NCBI RefSeq assembly: GCF_000321025.1
Contig: NZ_HE610719.1
Location: forward strand, 75,272 to 118,602
Direction of reading: 5' to 3'
Source: Peptoniphilus senegalensis JC140
GTDB taxonomy: Bacteria; Bacillota; Clostridia; Tissierellales; Peptoniphilaceae
DNA: 43,331 nucleotides
Below the pieces are notes generated by a model. It had not been told where the DNA came from, searched no databases, and was given only the letters and a program-made list of their open reading frames with translations. The position numbers and the translations under genes were made by a program. Below are positions 7,973 through 15,244 of this stretch, one piece after another; the stretch's first letter is position 1, and each line of letters begins with the position of its first letter.

Positions 7973-9256
7973 ATGTTTTGGAGAATAGTTAAAGGAGCGC
8001 TTTTTAGACAAAAGGGAAAGATGGCTCTTATTGCATTTACAGTTGCCCTTGGAGCTTCTCTTGCCACTTCAATGTTAAATACCATGCTCGGTGTTGGAGA
8101 TAAAGTTAATCAAGAATTAAAGACCTATGGGGCAAATATTAATGTATTGCCTAAGGAAGCTTCCCTTCTTGATGATTTGTATGGCATGCAAGAAAAAGAG
8201 GGGCAGGTTCAAAAATATTTAAAGGAATCAGAACTTCCTAACATTAAAACTATTTTTTGGGCTTACAATATTGTAGACTATACGCCATATCTTAACACTT
8301 GGGTTTCTTGTAATAATGATTCTAAACATACTAAGATGGTAGGAACATGGTTTAATAATCATATGGATTTGCCTACTGGAGAATCAGTTGATACTGGTAT
8401 GATTAGACTTAAAAACTGGTGGGAAGTTCAAGGCGAGTGGTTATCAGAAAATGATAGCGATTCAGTTATGCTTGGAAAGATTTTTGCAGACAGAAATGGA
8501 TTTAAAGTTGGTGATGAAATCCAACTAAAAAGCAATAATTTAGACAAAAAATTAAAAGTTAAGGGTATTTTCTCATCAGGTTCTGATGAAGATGCATTTA
8601 TATATGCTACTTTAAAAACAGCACAAGAGTTTGCTGGAGTTACTGGAGTTGTAAATAAAGTTGAAGTATCAGCTCTTACTACACCAGACAATGACTTAGC
8701 AAGAAAGGCTGCCAAAAACCCACTATCTTTAACTATTAAGGAATGGGAAGTATGGTATTGTACAGCTTATGTTTCTGCTATTTGTTATCAAATAACAGAA
8801 GTAATGACTGATTCTGTAGCTAAGCCAATTCGCCAAGTTGCAGAAAGTGAAGGAGATATTTTAAATAAGACTACTCTTCTTATGGTTTTAATTACAGTAT
8901 TAACTTTGATTGGTTCAGGCTTTGGTATTTCTAATCTTATTACAGCATCTGTAATGGAAAGATCTAATGAAATTGGACTTCAAAAAGCTATAGGGGCGTC
9001 AAATGGAAGGATAATTTCCATAATTCTTGTGGAAATAATTTTGACAGCGATATTTGGAACAGTTATAGGTTACGGTGTTGGTCTGCTACTTACTCAGATT
9101 ATTGGTCTAACAGTTTTTGGTTCAGCAATAGCTCCAACAGCTATGGTAGTTCCTATTGTAGCAATACTTATTATTCTTGTTACAATATTGGGTTCAATAC
9201 CAGCTATAAGATACCTTTTGAATTTAAATCCAACGGAGGTACTACATGGCAGATAA
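7973..9256 (+). CDS. FtsX/MacB-type ABC permease (first)
   Basis: A 427-residue permease. One N-terminal helix (about 17-37) is followed by a long extracytoplasmic domain (40-295), then three helices near the C-terminus. The typical ATPase-coupling segment VMERSNEIGLQKAIGAS sits before the second helix. This is the FtsX/MacB fold, which uses ATP to move extracytoplasmic domains rather than pump solutes through a channel. AGGAGGGCTT precedes the ATG. It overlaps the next permease by 11 nt; the two presumably form a heterodimer powered by the ATPase at 10406. The equivalents in the p19 locus of Campylobacter are Cj1661 and Cj1662. Confidence 0.87.
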   Translation: MFWRIVKGALFRQKGKMALIAFTVALGASLATSMLNTMLGVGDKVNQELKTYGANINVLPKEASLLDDLYGMQEKEGQVQKYLKESELPNIKTIFWAYNIVDYTPYLNTWVSCNNDSKHTKMVGTWFNNHMDLPTGESVDTGMIRLKNWWEVQGEWLSENDSDSVMLGKIFADRNGFKVGDEIQLKSNNLDKKLKVKGIFSSGSDEDAFIYATLKTAQEFAGVTGVVNKVEVSALTTPDNDLARKAAKNPLSLTIKEWEVWYCTAYVSAICYQITEVMTDSVAKPIRQVAESEGDILNKTTLLMVLITVLTLIGSGFGISNLITASVMERSNEIGLQKAIGASNGRIISIILVEIILTAIFGTVIGYGVGLLLTQIIGLTVFGSAIAPTAMVVPIVAILIILVTILGSIPAIRYLLNLNPTEVLHGR

Positions 9257-10394
9257 ACAAAGTAAAAATAAATTTTACTTAAAAATGATAATGACTTCCT
9301 TGGCAAGGAGACGTGCAAGAATGTTAACAGCACTACTTGCTATAGCTATGGGAGCAACAATTATTTCAGGACTTGTTACTATTTACTATGATATTCCTAG
9401 ACAAATGGGTAAGGAGTTTAGGTCTTATGGTGCAAATATGTTGGTAATTCCAACTAACCCTGATAAAAAAATTACCAATGAACAGTTAGATGAAATTAAA
9501 TCGTTAATTCCATCAGGAAAGCTTGTCGGTCAGGCACCCTATATTTATACAAATGCAAAAATTAATGAACAACCTTATATGCTTGCAGGTACAGATTTAA
9601 AGGGAGCGAAAGAAAATTCTCCATACTGGCTTATTGATGGTTCATGGCCTGAAAAACCTAGAGAAGTTTTAATAGGTAATGAAGTTTCAAAGGCTTTGGA
9701 ATTAAAAGAGGGAGATAAAATTATTATAAATACTCCCAAAGTTAATGGAGAAGGTTCTATAGATACTAATTTTGTTGTTTCAGGAGTTGTAACAACAGGT
9801 GGTAAAGAAGAAGAATTTATTTTTATGGGTATTGATGATATTTCACAGCTTGTTAAAGACAAAAATTATGATGTCGTAGAATATTCAGTAGAAGCTGAAC
9901 AAAATGAACTTTCAAAAATAGTATCAAATATTTCACAAAAGGATGGATCTCTAACTCCACAAATGGTAAAAAGAGTTACCGCCTCACAAGATATAGTTTT
10001 GAATAAATTACAAGCTCTTGTCTTCATTGTAACGATAATAGTATTATTCATAATGATGATATGTGTATCCACAACAATGATGGCAGTTGTAACTGAAAGG
10101 CGTAAAGAAATAGGTCTTAAGAAAGCTTTGGGCGCCACAAATTCGTCAGTAATCGTTGACTTTTTAGGTGAAGGAGCATTTTTGGGGGTTTTTGGTGGAC
10201 TTTTAGGTGTTGCATTAGGATATATATTTGCCAATAGGGTAAGTATTTCGGTATTTGCTAGAAAGGTAAGTTTCTTGCCTCTTTTAGTACCTATGACAAT
10301 TATTGTTTGTATAGTAATAACTATAGTTGCATCTTTAATACCAGTATCTAAAACTGTTGATATTGATCCAGCTTTAGTGCTTCGTGGAGAATAG
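9246..10394 (+). CDS. FtsX/MacB-type ABC permease (second)
   Basis: A 382-residue protein of the same layout as the preceding permease: N-terminal helix 19-40, extracytoplasmic domain to about 250 including the phrase GKEFRSYGANMLVIP, and three C-terminal helices. The coupling sequence is VTERRKEIGLKKALGATN. CGGAGGT precedes the ATG, within the end of the previous gene, so translation is coupled. Both permeases carry the motif L/R-(K/S)-x-Y-G-A-N early in the outer domain, suggesting they arose by duplication. The likely role is driving the P19/FTR1 iron-uptake complex; the mechanism is not settled. Confidence 0.87.
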   Translation: MADKQSKNKFYLKMIMTSLARRRARMLTALLAIAMGATIISGLVTIYYDIPRQMGKEFRSYGANMLVIPTNPDKKITNEQLDEIKSLIPSGKLVGQAPYIYTNAKINEQPYMLAGTDLKGAKENSPYWLIDGSWPEKPREVLIGNEVSKALELKEGDKIIINTPKVNGEGSIDTNFVVSGVVTTGGKEEEFIFMGIDDISQLVKDKNYDVVEYSVEAEQNELSKIVSNISQKDGSLTPQMVKRVTASQDIVLNKLQALVFIVTIIVLFIMMICVSTTMMAVVTERRKEIGLKKALGATNSSVIVDFLGEGAFLGVFGGLLGVALGYIFANRVSISVFARKVSFLPLLVPMTIIVCIVITIVASLIPVSKTVDIDPALVLRGE

Positions 10395-10405
10395 AAAGGA
10401 ATTTT

Positions 10406-11125
10406 ATGGATATATTAAAACTCGTAGATGTTTCAAAAATTTATGGTGAACTTAAAGCCCTTGACAAAATCAATTTAAGTGTAGAAAAGGGCGAATGGAT
10501 TTCTATAATGGGTCCATCAGGTTCTGGTAAAACAACAATGATGAATATTATTGGTGCCATGGATAAACCTTCACTTGGCGAAGTTATTTTGGATGGTGAA
10601 GATATAGCAAAAAAATCACCTAAGGAACTAACAGTTATTAGAAGGGATAAGATAGGACTTATTTTCCAACAATTTCATTTAGTTAATTATTTAAGTGCTT
10701 TGGAAAATGTAATGATGTCACAATATTATCATTCTATGCCAGATGCACAAGAAGCAATGGAAGCTTTGGCTGCAGTAGGTCTTGCTGATAGAGCCAAGCA
10801 CTTACCCAACCAATTATCAGGTGGGGAACAACAAAGAGTATGTATAGCTAGAGCTCTTATCAATCATCCTGCTATACTTTTAGCTGATGAACCTACGGGA
10901 AATTTGGATGAAAAGAATGAATATATAGTTCTTGATATATTTGAAAAACTTCACAATGCAGGTTCAACAATTATTGTTGTAACTCACGACCCTGAAGTCG
11001 GTGAAGAATCTGAAAGAATGATAACTCTTGAACATGGTAAGATTACAAAAGAAGAAAAAATGAAAAGAAAAAGACCTGTTCTTGATTCTACAATAAAAGA
11101 CGAAAAACTTAAGGAGTTTATATGA
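10406..11125 (+). CDS. ABC transporter ATPase, MacB/LolD type (second)
   Basis: A 239-residue ATPase with Walker A GPSGSGKTT, Q-loop FQQFHLVNYLSALENV, signature LSGGEQQR, Walker B ILLADEPTGNLDE and switch His in VTHDPE. The FQQ-x-x-L-x-x-x-x-x-x-x-E-N-V and ADEPTGNLD strings are diagnostic for the LolD/MacB/FtsE class. A basic tail (MKRKRP) follows the core. AAAGGAATTTT lies before the ATG, and the last 4 nt overlap the next gene as ATGA. By position it powers the two permeases immediately upstream, like Cj1663 of the p19 locus. Confidence 0.88.
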   Translation: MDILKLVDVSKIYGELKALDKINLSVEKGEWISIMGPSGSGKTTMMNIIGAMDKPSLGEVILDGEDIAKKSPKELTVIRRDKIGLIFQQFHLVNYLSALENVMMSQYYHSMPDAQEAMEALAAVGLADRAKHLPNQLSGGEQQRVCIARALINHPAILLADEPTGNLDEKNEYIVLDIFEKLHNAGSTIIVVTHDPEVGEESERMITLEHGKITKEEKMKRKRPVLDSTIKDEKLKEFI

Positions 11126-11547
11126 GAAAAATTTTAAATGCATTAATAATTTTATCTTTGGGGCTTGTCCTAGTTGCTTGTGGAGGAGATAAAAAAGAAG
11201 AAGCTCCAAGCGTAAGCTATAAGGACGGCACATATCATGGAGAATCTGCCAAGGATGAAAGAGGCGGACTTGTAAAAGTGGATATAAGTGTTAAAGACAA
11301 TAAGATTGAATCTTGCACAATGCAAAACATTGATGGAGATGGAAAAGAAAAGGATGAATCTTATGGTCAAAGCCAAAATGAAGGACTATATAAGATTGCC
11401 CAACAAGCTATAAATCTTGCAAAGTCATACCCAGATAGATTAGTGGAAAAAGGAAGTCCTGAAGGAGTGGACGTTATTTCGGGAGCAACAGAAACCTACA
11501 AGCAATTTATAGAAGCTTGCAACAATGCTCTTGCTGATGCAAAATAA
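11122..11547 (+). CDS. FMN-binding lipoprotein
   Basis: A 141-residue lipoprotein with lipobox LVLVAC and lipidated Cys20, followed by a single FMN-binding domain beginning YKDGTYHGES. The flavinylation motif SGAT (120-123) in VDVISGATETYKQF is where an ApbE-type enzyme would attach FMN covalently to the Thr. Such flavoproteins carry electrons across or along the outer face of the membrane. Here it replaces the thioredoxin-like proteins that end the Campylobacter p19 locus, so it may reduce Fe(III) or keep a partner reduced; that role is inference. Start ATG overlaps the ATPase stop. No ApbE gene is visible in this window. Confidence 0.85.
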   Translation: MRKILNALIILSLGLVLVACGGDKKEEAPSVSYKDGTYHGESAKDERGGLVKVDISVKDNKIESCTMQNIDGDGKEKDESYGQSQNEGLYKIAQQAINLAKSYPDRLVEKGSPEGVDVISGATETYKQFIEACNNALADAK

Positions 11548-12749
11548 TGAAAGATTTATACACAGTTAATTTAGCAAAAAAGAATATAGAAAATAAAAAG
11601 ACAAGGTCAATTACCTTAATTTTTCTTGTAGGAATTTTAACTTTTATTTTATTTATGTCGTCATTTATAATTTTTTCTCTTAAAAACGGCATGAAATCTC
11701 TATCAGATAGGATGGGGGCAGACATTATAGTAGTTCCAGAAGGTTATGATTCCAAAATTACAGGCGCAATATTAAGGGGAGAACCTAATACATTCTTTTT
11801 TGACAAGGACATATTAAATAGAGTAAAAAAAATACCAGGAGTTGAAAAGGCTTGTGGTCAAGTTTATCTAGCGACACTTTCTGCTGGATGCTGCTCTTTT
11901 CCCATTCAAGTTATAGGAATTGACTTTTTTGATGACTTTAGCGTTAAACCATGGCTTGAAAAACAGATCAAATCTCCAATTAAAGCTGGACAAGTTGTTG
12001 TAGGCGCTAATATTGTGGGGACTATTAATCATAAGGTTAAATTTTTTAATCAAGAATTTGAGATAAGAGGTAGGCTAGCAAAAACTGGCATGGGCTTTGA
12101 TAATTCAGTTTTTATGACAATAGAAGAAACTCATAGATTAGCCAAGGAATATGAAAAGATAATTAATCATCCGGTGGCAAAAAAAGATGATATATCTTCT
12201 ATTTTAGTAAAAGTTGAAAAAAACAAAGATCCAAAAACAATTCAAAAACTTATTAAAGAAGAATTTAAAAAAGAAAAAGTGTATCCTTTATTGCCAAGAA
12301 AAATAATGACACAAGTTTCAGATTCAGCAAAAAACATGCTTGTATATGTGTATATATTGATAGCTTTGATTTGGATACTAGCTTTCTTTATTTTAAGTCT
12401 TGTAAATACCTTATCAGTTAAGGAAAGGAAAAGAGAATTTGCAACCATAAGGATATTAGGAGCAACAAAGAAAAAACTTAGTGAAATAGTTCTTAGTGAA
12501 TCCATACTGATTAATGGAACAGGGGCAGTAATAGGTTCTGTGCTTTCCTTCGTTTTAAGTATAACTTTCAATAATGTATTTTCATCACTTTTGAATATGC
12601 CTTTTTTAAGACCAAATATATTCCTTATGCTTTTAATGTTAATAATAGTAATAATTTTAGGAACCTTATTAGGACCAATATCTTCAATTATTGCTATTAA
12701 TAAAATGAATAAAGAAGAATTATTGTTGATGCAAAGAGATAATGATTAA
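11547..12749 (+). CDS. FtsX/MacB-type ABC permease (third)
   Basis: A 400-residue permease starting at TAATG overlap with the FMN lipoprotein stop. An N-terminal helix (about 23-46) is followed by an extracytoplasmic domain containing the unusual double cysteine in ATLSAGCCSFPIQVIGID, then three C-terminal helices. The coupling segment is VKERKREFATIRILGATKKKL. It differs from the two central permeases and is the type often encoded with DUF4418 and an ATPase, so it probably pairs with the ATPase at 3952. The Cys pair could bind metal or form a redox-active disulfide. It is the last gene of the operon; the right ISL3 relic begins 4 nt after its stop. Confidence 0.82.
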   Translation: MKDLYTVNLAKKNIENKKTRSITLIFLVGILTFILFMSSFIIFSLKNGMKSLSDRMGADIIVVPEGYDSKITGAILRGEPNTFFFDKDILNRVKKIPGVEKACGQVYLATLSAGCCSFPIQVIGIDFFDDFSVKPWLEKQIKSPIKAGQVVVGANIVGTINHKVKFFNQEFEIRGRLAKTGMGFDNSVFMTIEETHRLAKEYEKIINHPVAKKDDISSILVKVEKNKDPKTIQKLIKEEFKKEKVYPLLPRKIMTQVSDSAKNMLVYVYILIALIWILAFFILSLVNTLSVKERKREFATIRILGATKKKLSEIVLSESILINGTGAVIGSVLSFVLSITFNNVFSSLLNMPFLRPNIFLMLLMLIIVIILGTLLGPISSIIAINKMNKEELLLMQRDND

Positions 12750-12774
12750 AATAGGCTCTTTGCCAAATATTGGG

Positions 12775-12807
12775 GAGACTCCTTAACTCGAGTCTCTCTT
12801 TTTATTT
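12775..12807 (+). terminator. Intrinsic terminator of the FTR1-P19 operon, inside the IS end
   Basis: GAGACTC-CTTAACTC-GAGTCTC (7-bp stem) is followed by TCTTTTTATTT. It is the counterpart of the hairpin at 3028 and sits at the same distance from the GGCTCT end of the right ISL3 relic. Confidence 0.7.
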
Positions 12808-12926
12808 AAAAATAAATACTTAGATGCTAATAGAATATCAAAACTAAAATAAGTAAAAACTATTAAAAATAAACATAGCAAACAAAACCCCTAGGGATTT
12901 TGTAAAATTTTCCCATTTTCCTATCC

Positions 12927-13325
12927 CTACTTACAAGCAAACATAATTCTCTTTCTAAACAAATTAAAATTTTTCATACCAAAACAATTTCTCTTTAAAG
13001 TCTTTATCTTAGTATGAGTTCCTTCAAGAGGACCATTAGACCAAGTATAATCAAAAGAATTACATATTTCATCAAACCAGTTATTAAAAGCAGTTATACA
13101 AGATTTAAATTCTTTTAAATTAGATTCCTCAGCTCATTTTATCCATTCTCTTAAAGATTTAGTGGCTATAACTCTATTGGTTTGAGTAAGAACATATTGG
13201 TACCCACAGGGCACACAGTAAAATAATTCTTTTAACCTATATGCTAATTTTTAAATCTTCACTAAAACCAAGCATTAAAGAAACACCTTCAGCTTGATCA
13301 GAGCTTAGCTTAGAGCAGATTTTGT
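12927..13325 (-). pseudogene. Decayed ISL3 transposase fragment, right copy
   Basis: Minus-strand reading gives LMLGFSEDLKIS, a frameshift, then AYRLKELFYCVPCGYQYVL, TQTNRVIATKSLREWIK, an in-frame TGA where the family has Trp, and AEESNLKEFKSCITAFNNWF. It ends with SNGPLEGTHTKIKTLKRNC and a stop. The order and motifs are those of the C-terminal third of ISL3-family transposases. One frameshift, one nonsense codon and the lost N-terminus make it a clear pseudogene. Confidence 0.78.
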
Positions 13326-13360
13326 AAGTAGGCTCCTACTTCTCTTATTATTAAGAGAAG
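13326..13360 (+). repeat. Two overlapping perfect inverted repeats at the IS/Cys-ORF junction
   Basis: AAGTAGG-CT-CCTACTT (13326-13341) is immediately followed by, and overlaps, CTTCTCTTA-TTAT-TAAGAGAAG (13339-13360). The second hairpin takes up the left part of AGAAGGTG, the ribosome binding site of the small Cys-rich ORF that starts at 13369, so it might limit its translation. Confidence 0.5.
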
Positions 13361-13368
13361 GTGAAATT

Positions 13369-13508
13369 ATGGCTAATATAATAGTTGGAGCAGTAGTTAT
13401 AGTTTTGATAGCTTTCGCTATAAAAAACTTATAAAAAGTAAGGGATCTTGTGATTGTGGTTGTGACGCTTGTCATGGTTCATGTCCAACATATTACCTAC
13501 ACAAATAA
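13369..13508 (+). pseudogene. Second FeoB-associated Cys-rich protein, frameshifted at A_AAA_AAC
   Basis: Reading from ATG after GAAGGTG gives a one-helix start, MANIIVGAVVIVLIAFAIKN, then L and a TAA stop. The rest of a FeoB-associated protein lies in the -1 frame: KSKGSCDCGCDACHGSCPTY and YLHK before TAA at 13506. The join is at codons AAA AAC preceded by A, forming the heptamer A AAA AAC in the exact phase of a -1 ribosomal slippery site. Slippage would give a normal 46-residue family member. Otherwise one A has been lost from a homopolymer, by mutation or sequencing error. It stands apart from feoB, beyond the right IS relic, and has its own terminator. Confidence 0.7.
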
Positions 13509-13517
13509 AAAATATAG

Positions 13518-13550
13518 AAGGGATGTCTTTTTGAAGGCATTCCTTTTTTT
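13518..13550 (+). terminator. Intrinsic terminator after the Cys-rich ORF
   Basis: AAGGGATGTC-TTTTTGAA-GGCATTCCTT pairs over 10 bp with two G-U pairs and ends in seven Ts. It is a strong rho-independent terminator just after the -1-frame stop codon. Confidence 0.8.
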
Positions 13551-13778
13551 ATGCATCAAAAGTTTAAAGTCCTTGCAGTAATAATTTTTTTATAAAAGAG
13601 CCATAATTTTTTATTTTTTTTGAAAAAGCAAGTTCTTTATTTAAGCTTAGCCTAAAAACACACTTTGGACTTTAAAAGCTCATTATTACAAAAACTAAAG
13701 CACAAAAACTTAAAAAATTGAGCTTTTTTTTAAGAAAGTTTTAATTTAAAATCATTAGAAATTATTTATAAATAATTT
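13551..13778 (+). other. AT-rich gap with nested inverted repeats; possible short transcript
   Basis: No coding potential is visible. TTTAAAGTCC (13563-13572) is repeated inverted as GGACTTTAAA about 95 bp later (13666-13675). The second arm overlaps AAAAGCTCA (13674-13682), which pairs with TGAGCTTTT (13719-13727) and runs into eight Ts. The layout could be a terminator with a competing antiterminator, or a small RNA with its own terminator, but AT-rich sequence gives such pairings by chance. Confidence 0.3.
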
Positions 13779-13837
13779 TTTCGCATTGCAAAAAGATTAT
13801 TCATTATGCGAAATGTGAAAATTTAGTGAAATTTTCA
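13779..13837 (+). promoter_or_regulatory. Two inverted repeats upstream of the V-ATPase promoter
   Basis: TTTCGCAT (13779-13786) and ATGCGAAA (13806-13813) form an 8-bp dyad with a 19-nt spacer. TGAAAATTT-AGTG-AAATTTTCA (13816-13837) is a perfect 9-bp hairpin or dyad. They lie 18-70 bp before the -35 box, a normal place for regulator sites. No regulator can be named. Confidence 0.4.
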
Positions 13838-13854
13838 AAAGTGAAATAATTCCC

Positions 13855-13882
13855 TTGAATTAGAATTACAAAGTAATATAAT
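13855..13882 (+). promoter_or_regulatory. Promoter of the V-ATPase operon
   Basis: TTGAAT (13855-13860), a 16-bp spacer and TATAAT (13877-13882) make a good sigma-A promoter. Transcription would start near 13889, which is why an ATG at 13888 cannot be the translation start. Confidence 0.7.
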
Positions 13883-13920
13883 GAGAAATGCACAAGGAAA
13901 TAAAAAGAGTGGTGATATTT

Positions 13921-14244
13921 TTGAAAGAAAGTATAGATAGTATTTTAGCAATAGATCAAAAGACTAGAGAACTTGTCGATAATACTGAAAAAGAAATCGA
14001 AAGTATTAAAAAAGACTTGAGGGAAAAGTTGACTGATATTGAAAATGAATCAATTGAAAAGTCAAAAGCTCTTGGAAAAGAAAAGAGCGATGAAATTTTA
14101 GCTGACTTTGAAAAAAAAGCTGATAATTTGAGAAAGGATAACGAAAGAAATCTTAAAGAGATAGAAGAATTTTACAATGAAAATTCTGACAAATTCATAA
14201 AGAGTGCCTTTGATATGGTGATTGGAAGGAAGTCAAATGTTTGA
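13921..14244 (+). CDS. V-type ATPase stalk subunit G/H
   Basis: A coiled-coil protein of 107 residues (MKESIDSILAIDQKTRELVD...) rich in Glu and Lys almost throughout. It matches the small peripheral-stalk subunit (called G, H or AhaH) that pairs with subunit E in V/A-type ATPases. Start TTG 13921 follows GGTGAT at the right distance. The upstream in-frame ATG at 13888 falls on the predicted transcription start and lacks a ribosome site. It is the first gene of the operon; its end overlaps subunit C by 8 nt. Confidence 0.75.
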   Translation: MKESIDSILAIDQKTRELVDNTEKEIESIKKDLREKLTDIENESIEKSKALGKEKSDEILADFEKKADNLRKDNERNLKEIEEFYNENSDKFIKSAFDMVIGRKSNV

Positions 14245-15244
14245 TGGTCTAAAGGCTTTAAATGCTAAGATTTCAAAAATGTATTCTGATTTTTTAGTAT
14301 ATGAAGATTTTGAGGAAATTGCCGAAAGGGACAATGTAAGGGACTGCCTAGCATATCTAAAGGATAAAAAGTTTCCTAACATTGATTCTTTTTCAGATAT
14401 TTATGAAATTGAAGAGTTCTTGGAAAATTATAGGCGAAGTGAGGTTACAAAACTTCGTGGTTTTCTTCCTCTAAGATATGGAGATTTTTTGAAGGCATAT
14501 TTAGAGAGGATGAATGTCGATAAGATTATTAAAATCTTGAGAGCTTTGAGGATGAATAAAGAGCCAAAAGTTGACAAACTTGTTATCGGAGGCAAGATCA
14601 TTAGCTTTAATGATGAGACTTTCGAGTCTTTTATAGACAATTTAAGGGATACTCACTATTATGAGTATATAAAAAATTATAAGTCTTCAAAGGATGAGGA
14701 TGCTCTCTTTGCCATAGAAATGAATTTAGACAAGTTTTATTATAGGAACTTAACTGATTCAATAAAATCTCTTTCAAAAGATGAAGTTGATGAATTTAAG
14801 AAGATTTTTGGTGTAAATATTGATTTATTAAATATTATTTGGATTTATAGGGCGAAGAAATATTATAATCTTTCGCCTGAAGAAATTTTCAACTTTACTA
14901 TTTTTGGTGGTAATTATAATTCTGAAAAACTTCTTGAGTTTTCTTATTTAGAAGAAATTGATTTTGAAGAAGTGATAAAAAGCTCTAAATATGGCGTACT
15001 TTTTGCAGAGGGAAGAGTTATCAGAACTGGAAGGACTGCAAAAAAGACAATGTATGGGATTGCAAAGAAAAACTTTAGAAGAACTGATGGTATTGGAAAA
15101 TTCATGAGCTTTTTGGTTTTATTGGATTTTGAGATTGCAAATATTGATAGAATTCTAGAAGCTACTAGGTTTGGTCTAAATAAGGATGAAAAGTTAAAAT
15201 ATATGATTGTTGATAGAGAGGGAAGTGAAGAAATTGGCCGTTGA
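14237..15244 (+). CDS. ntpC: V-type ATPase subunit C
   Basis: A 335-residue protein of the V/A-ATPase subunit C (NtpC, AC39) family, a funnel-shaped all-helical protein that links the central rotor stalk to the membrane ring. Family features include FLPLRYGDFLKAYLERMNV-like repeats, NIIWIYRAKKYY and the closing FEIANIDRILEATRFGLN. ATG 14237 (MFDGLKALNAK) follows GGAAGGAAG; an earlier in-frame ATG would lack one. It overlaps both neighbours slightly. Its function is stalk assembly and reversible coupling of V1 with Vo. Confidence 0.88.
   Translation: MFDGLKALNAKISKMYSDFLVYEDFEEIAERDNVRDCLAYLKDKKFPNIDSFSDIYEIEEFLENYRRSEVTKLRGFLPLRYGDFLKAYLERMNVDKIIKILRALRMNKEPKVDKLVIGGKIISFNDETFESFIDNLRDTHYYEYIKNYKSSKDEDALFAIEMNLDKFYYRNLTDSIKSLSKDEVDEFKKIFGVNIDLLNIIWIYRAKKYYNLSPEEIFNFTIFGGNYNSEKLLEFSYLEEIDFEEVIKSSKYGVLFAEGRVIRTGRTAKKTMYGIAKKNFRRTDGIGKFMSFLVLLDFEIANIDRILEATRFGLNKDEKLKYMIVDREGSEEIGR

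Larger units (their letters stand above)
12754..13333 (-). mobile_element. ISL3-type insertion sequence relic, right copy
   Basis: It begins with GGCTCTTTGCCAAATATTGG, nearly the same as the left relic end at 3007, in the same orientation. It is longer, retaining about 130 codons of decayed transposase. The 20-bp palindrome (12883-12902) has one change, and the outer end is missing. With the left relic it brackets the ten-gene iron operon. No target-site duplication can be recognised because the far end is lost. Confidence 0.75.

Noticed and set aside
3007-13333. Active composite transposon
   Set aside because: Both IS copies are truncated, the right transposase has a frameshift and a stop codon, and no target duplication is recognisable; mobility today is not supported.
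13888-13920. ATG at 13888 as the start of the first V-ATPase gene
   Set aside because: It is only 6 bp past the -10 box, on the expected transcription start, without a ribosome site; TTG 13921 has GGTGAT.
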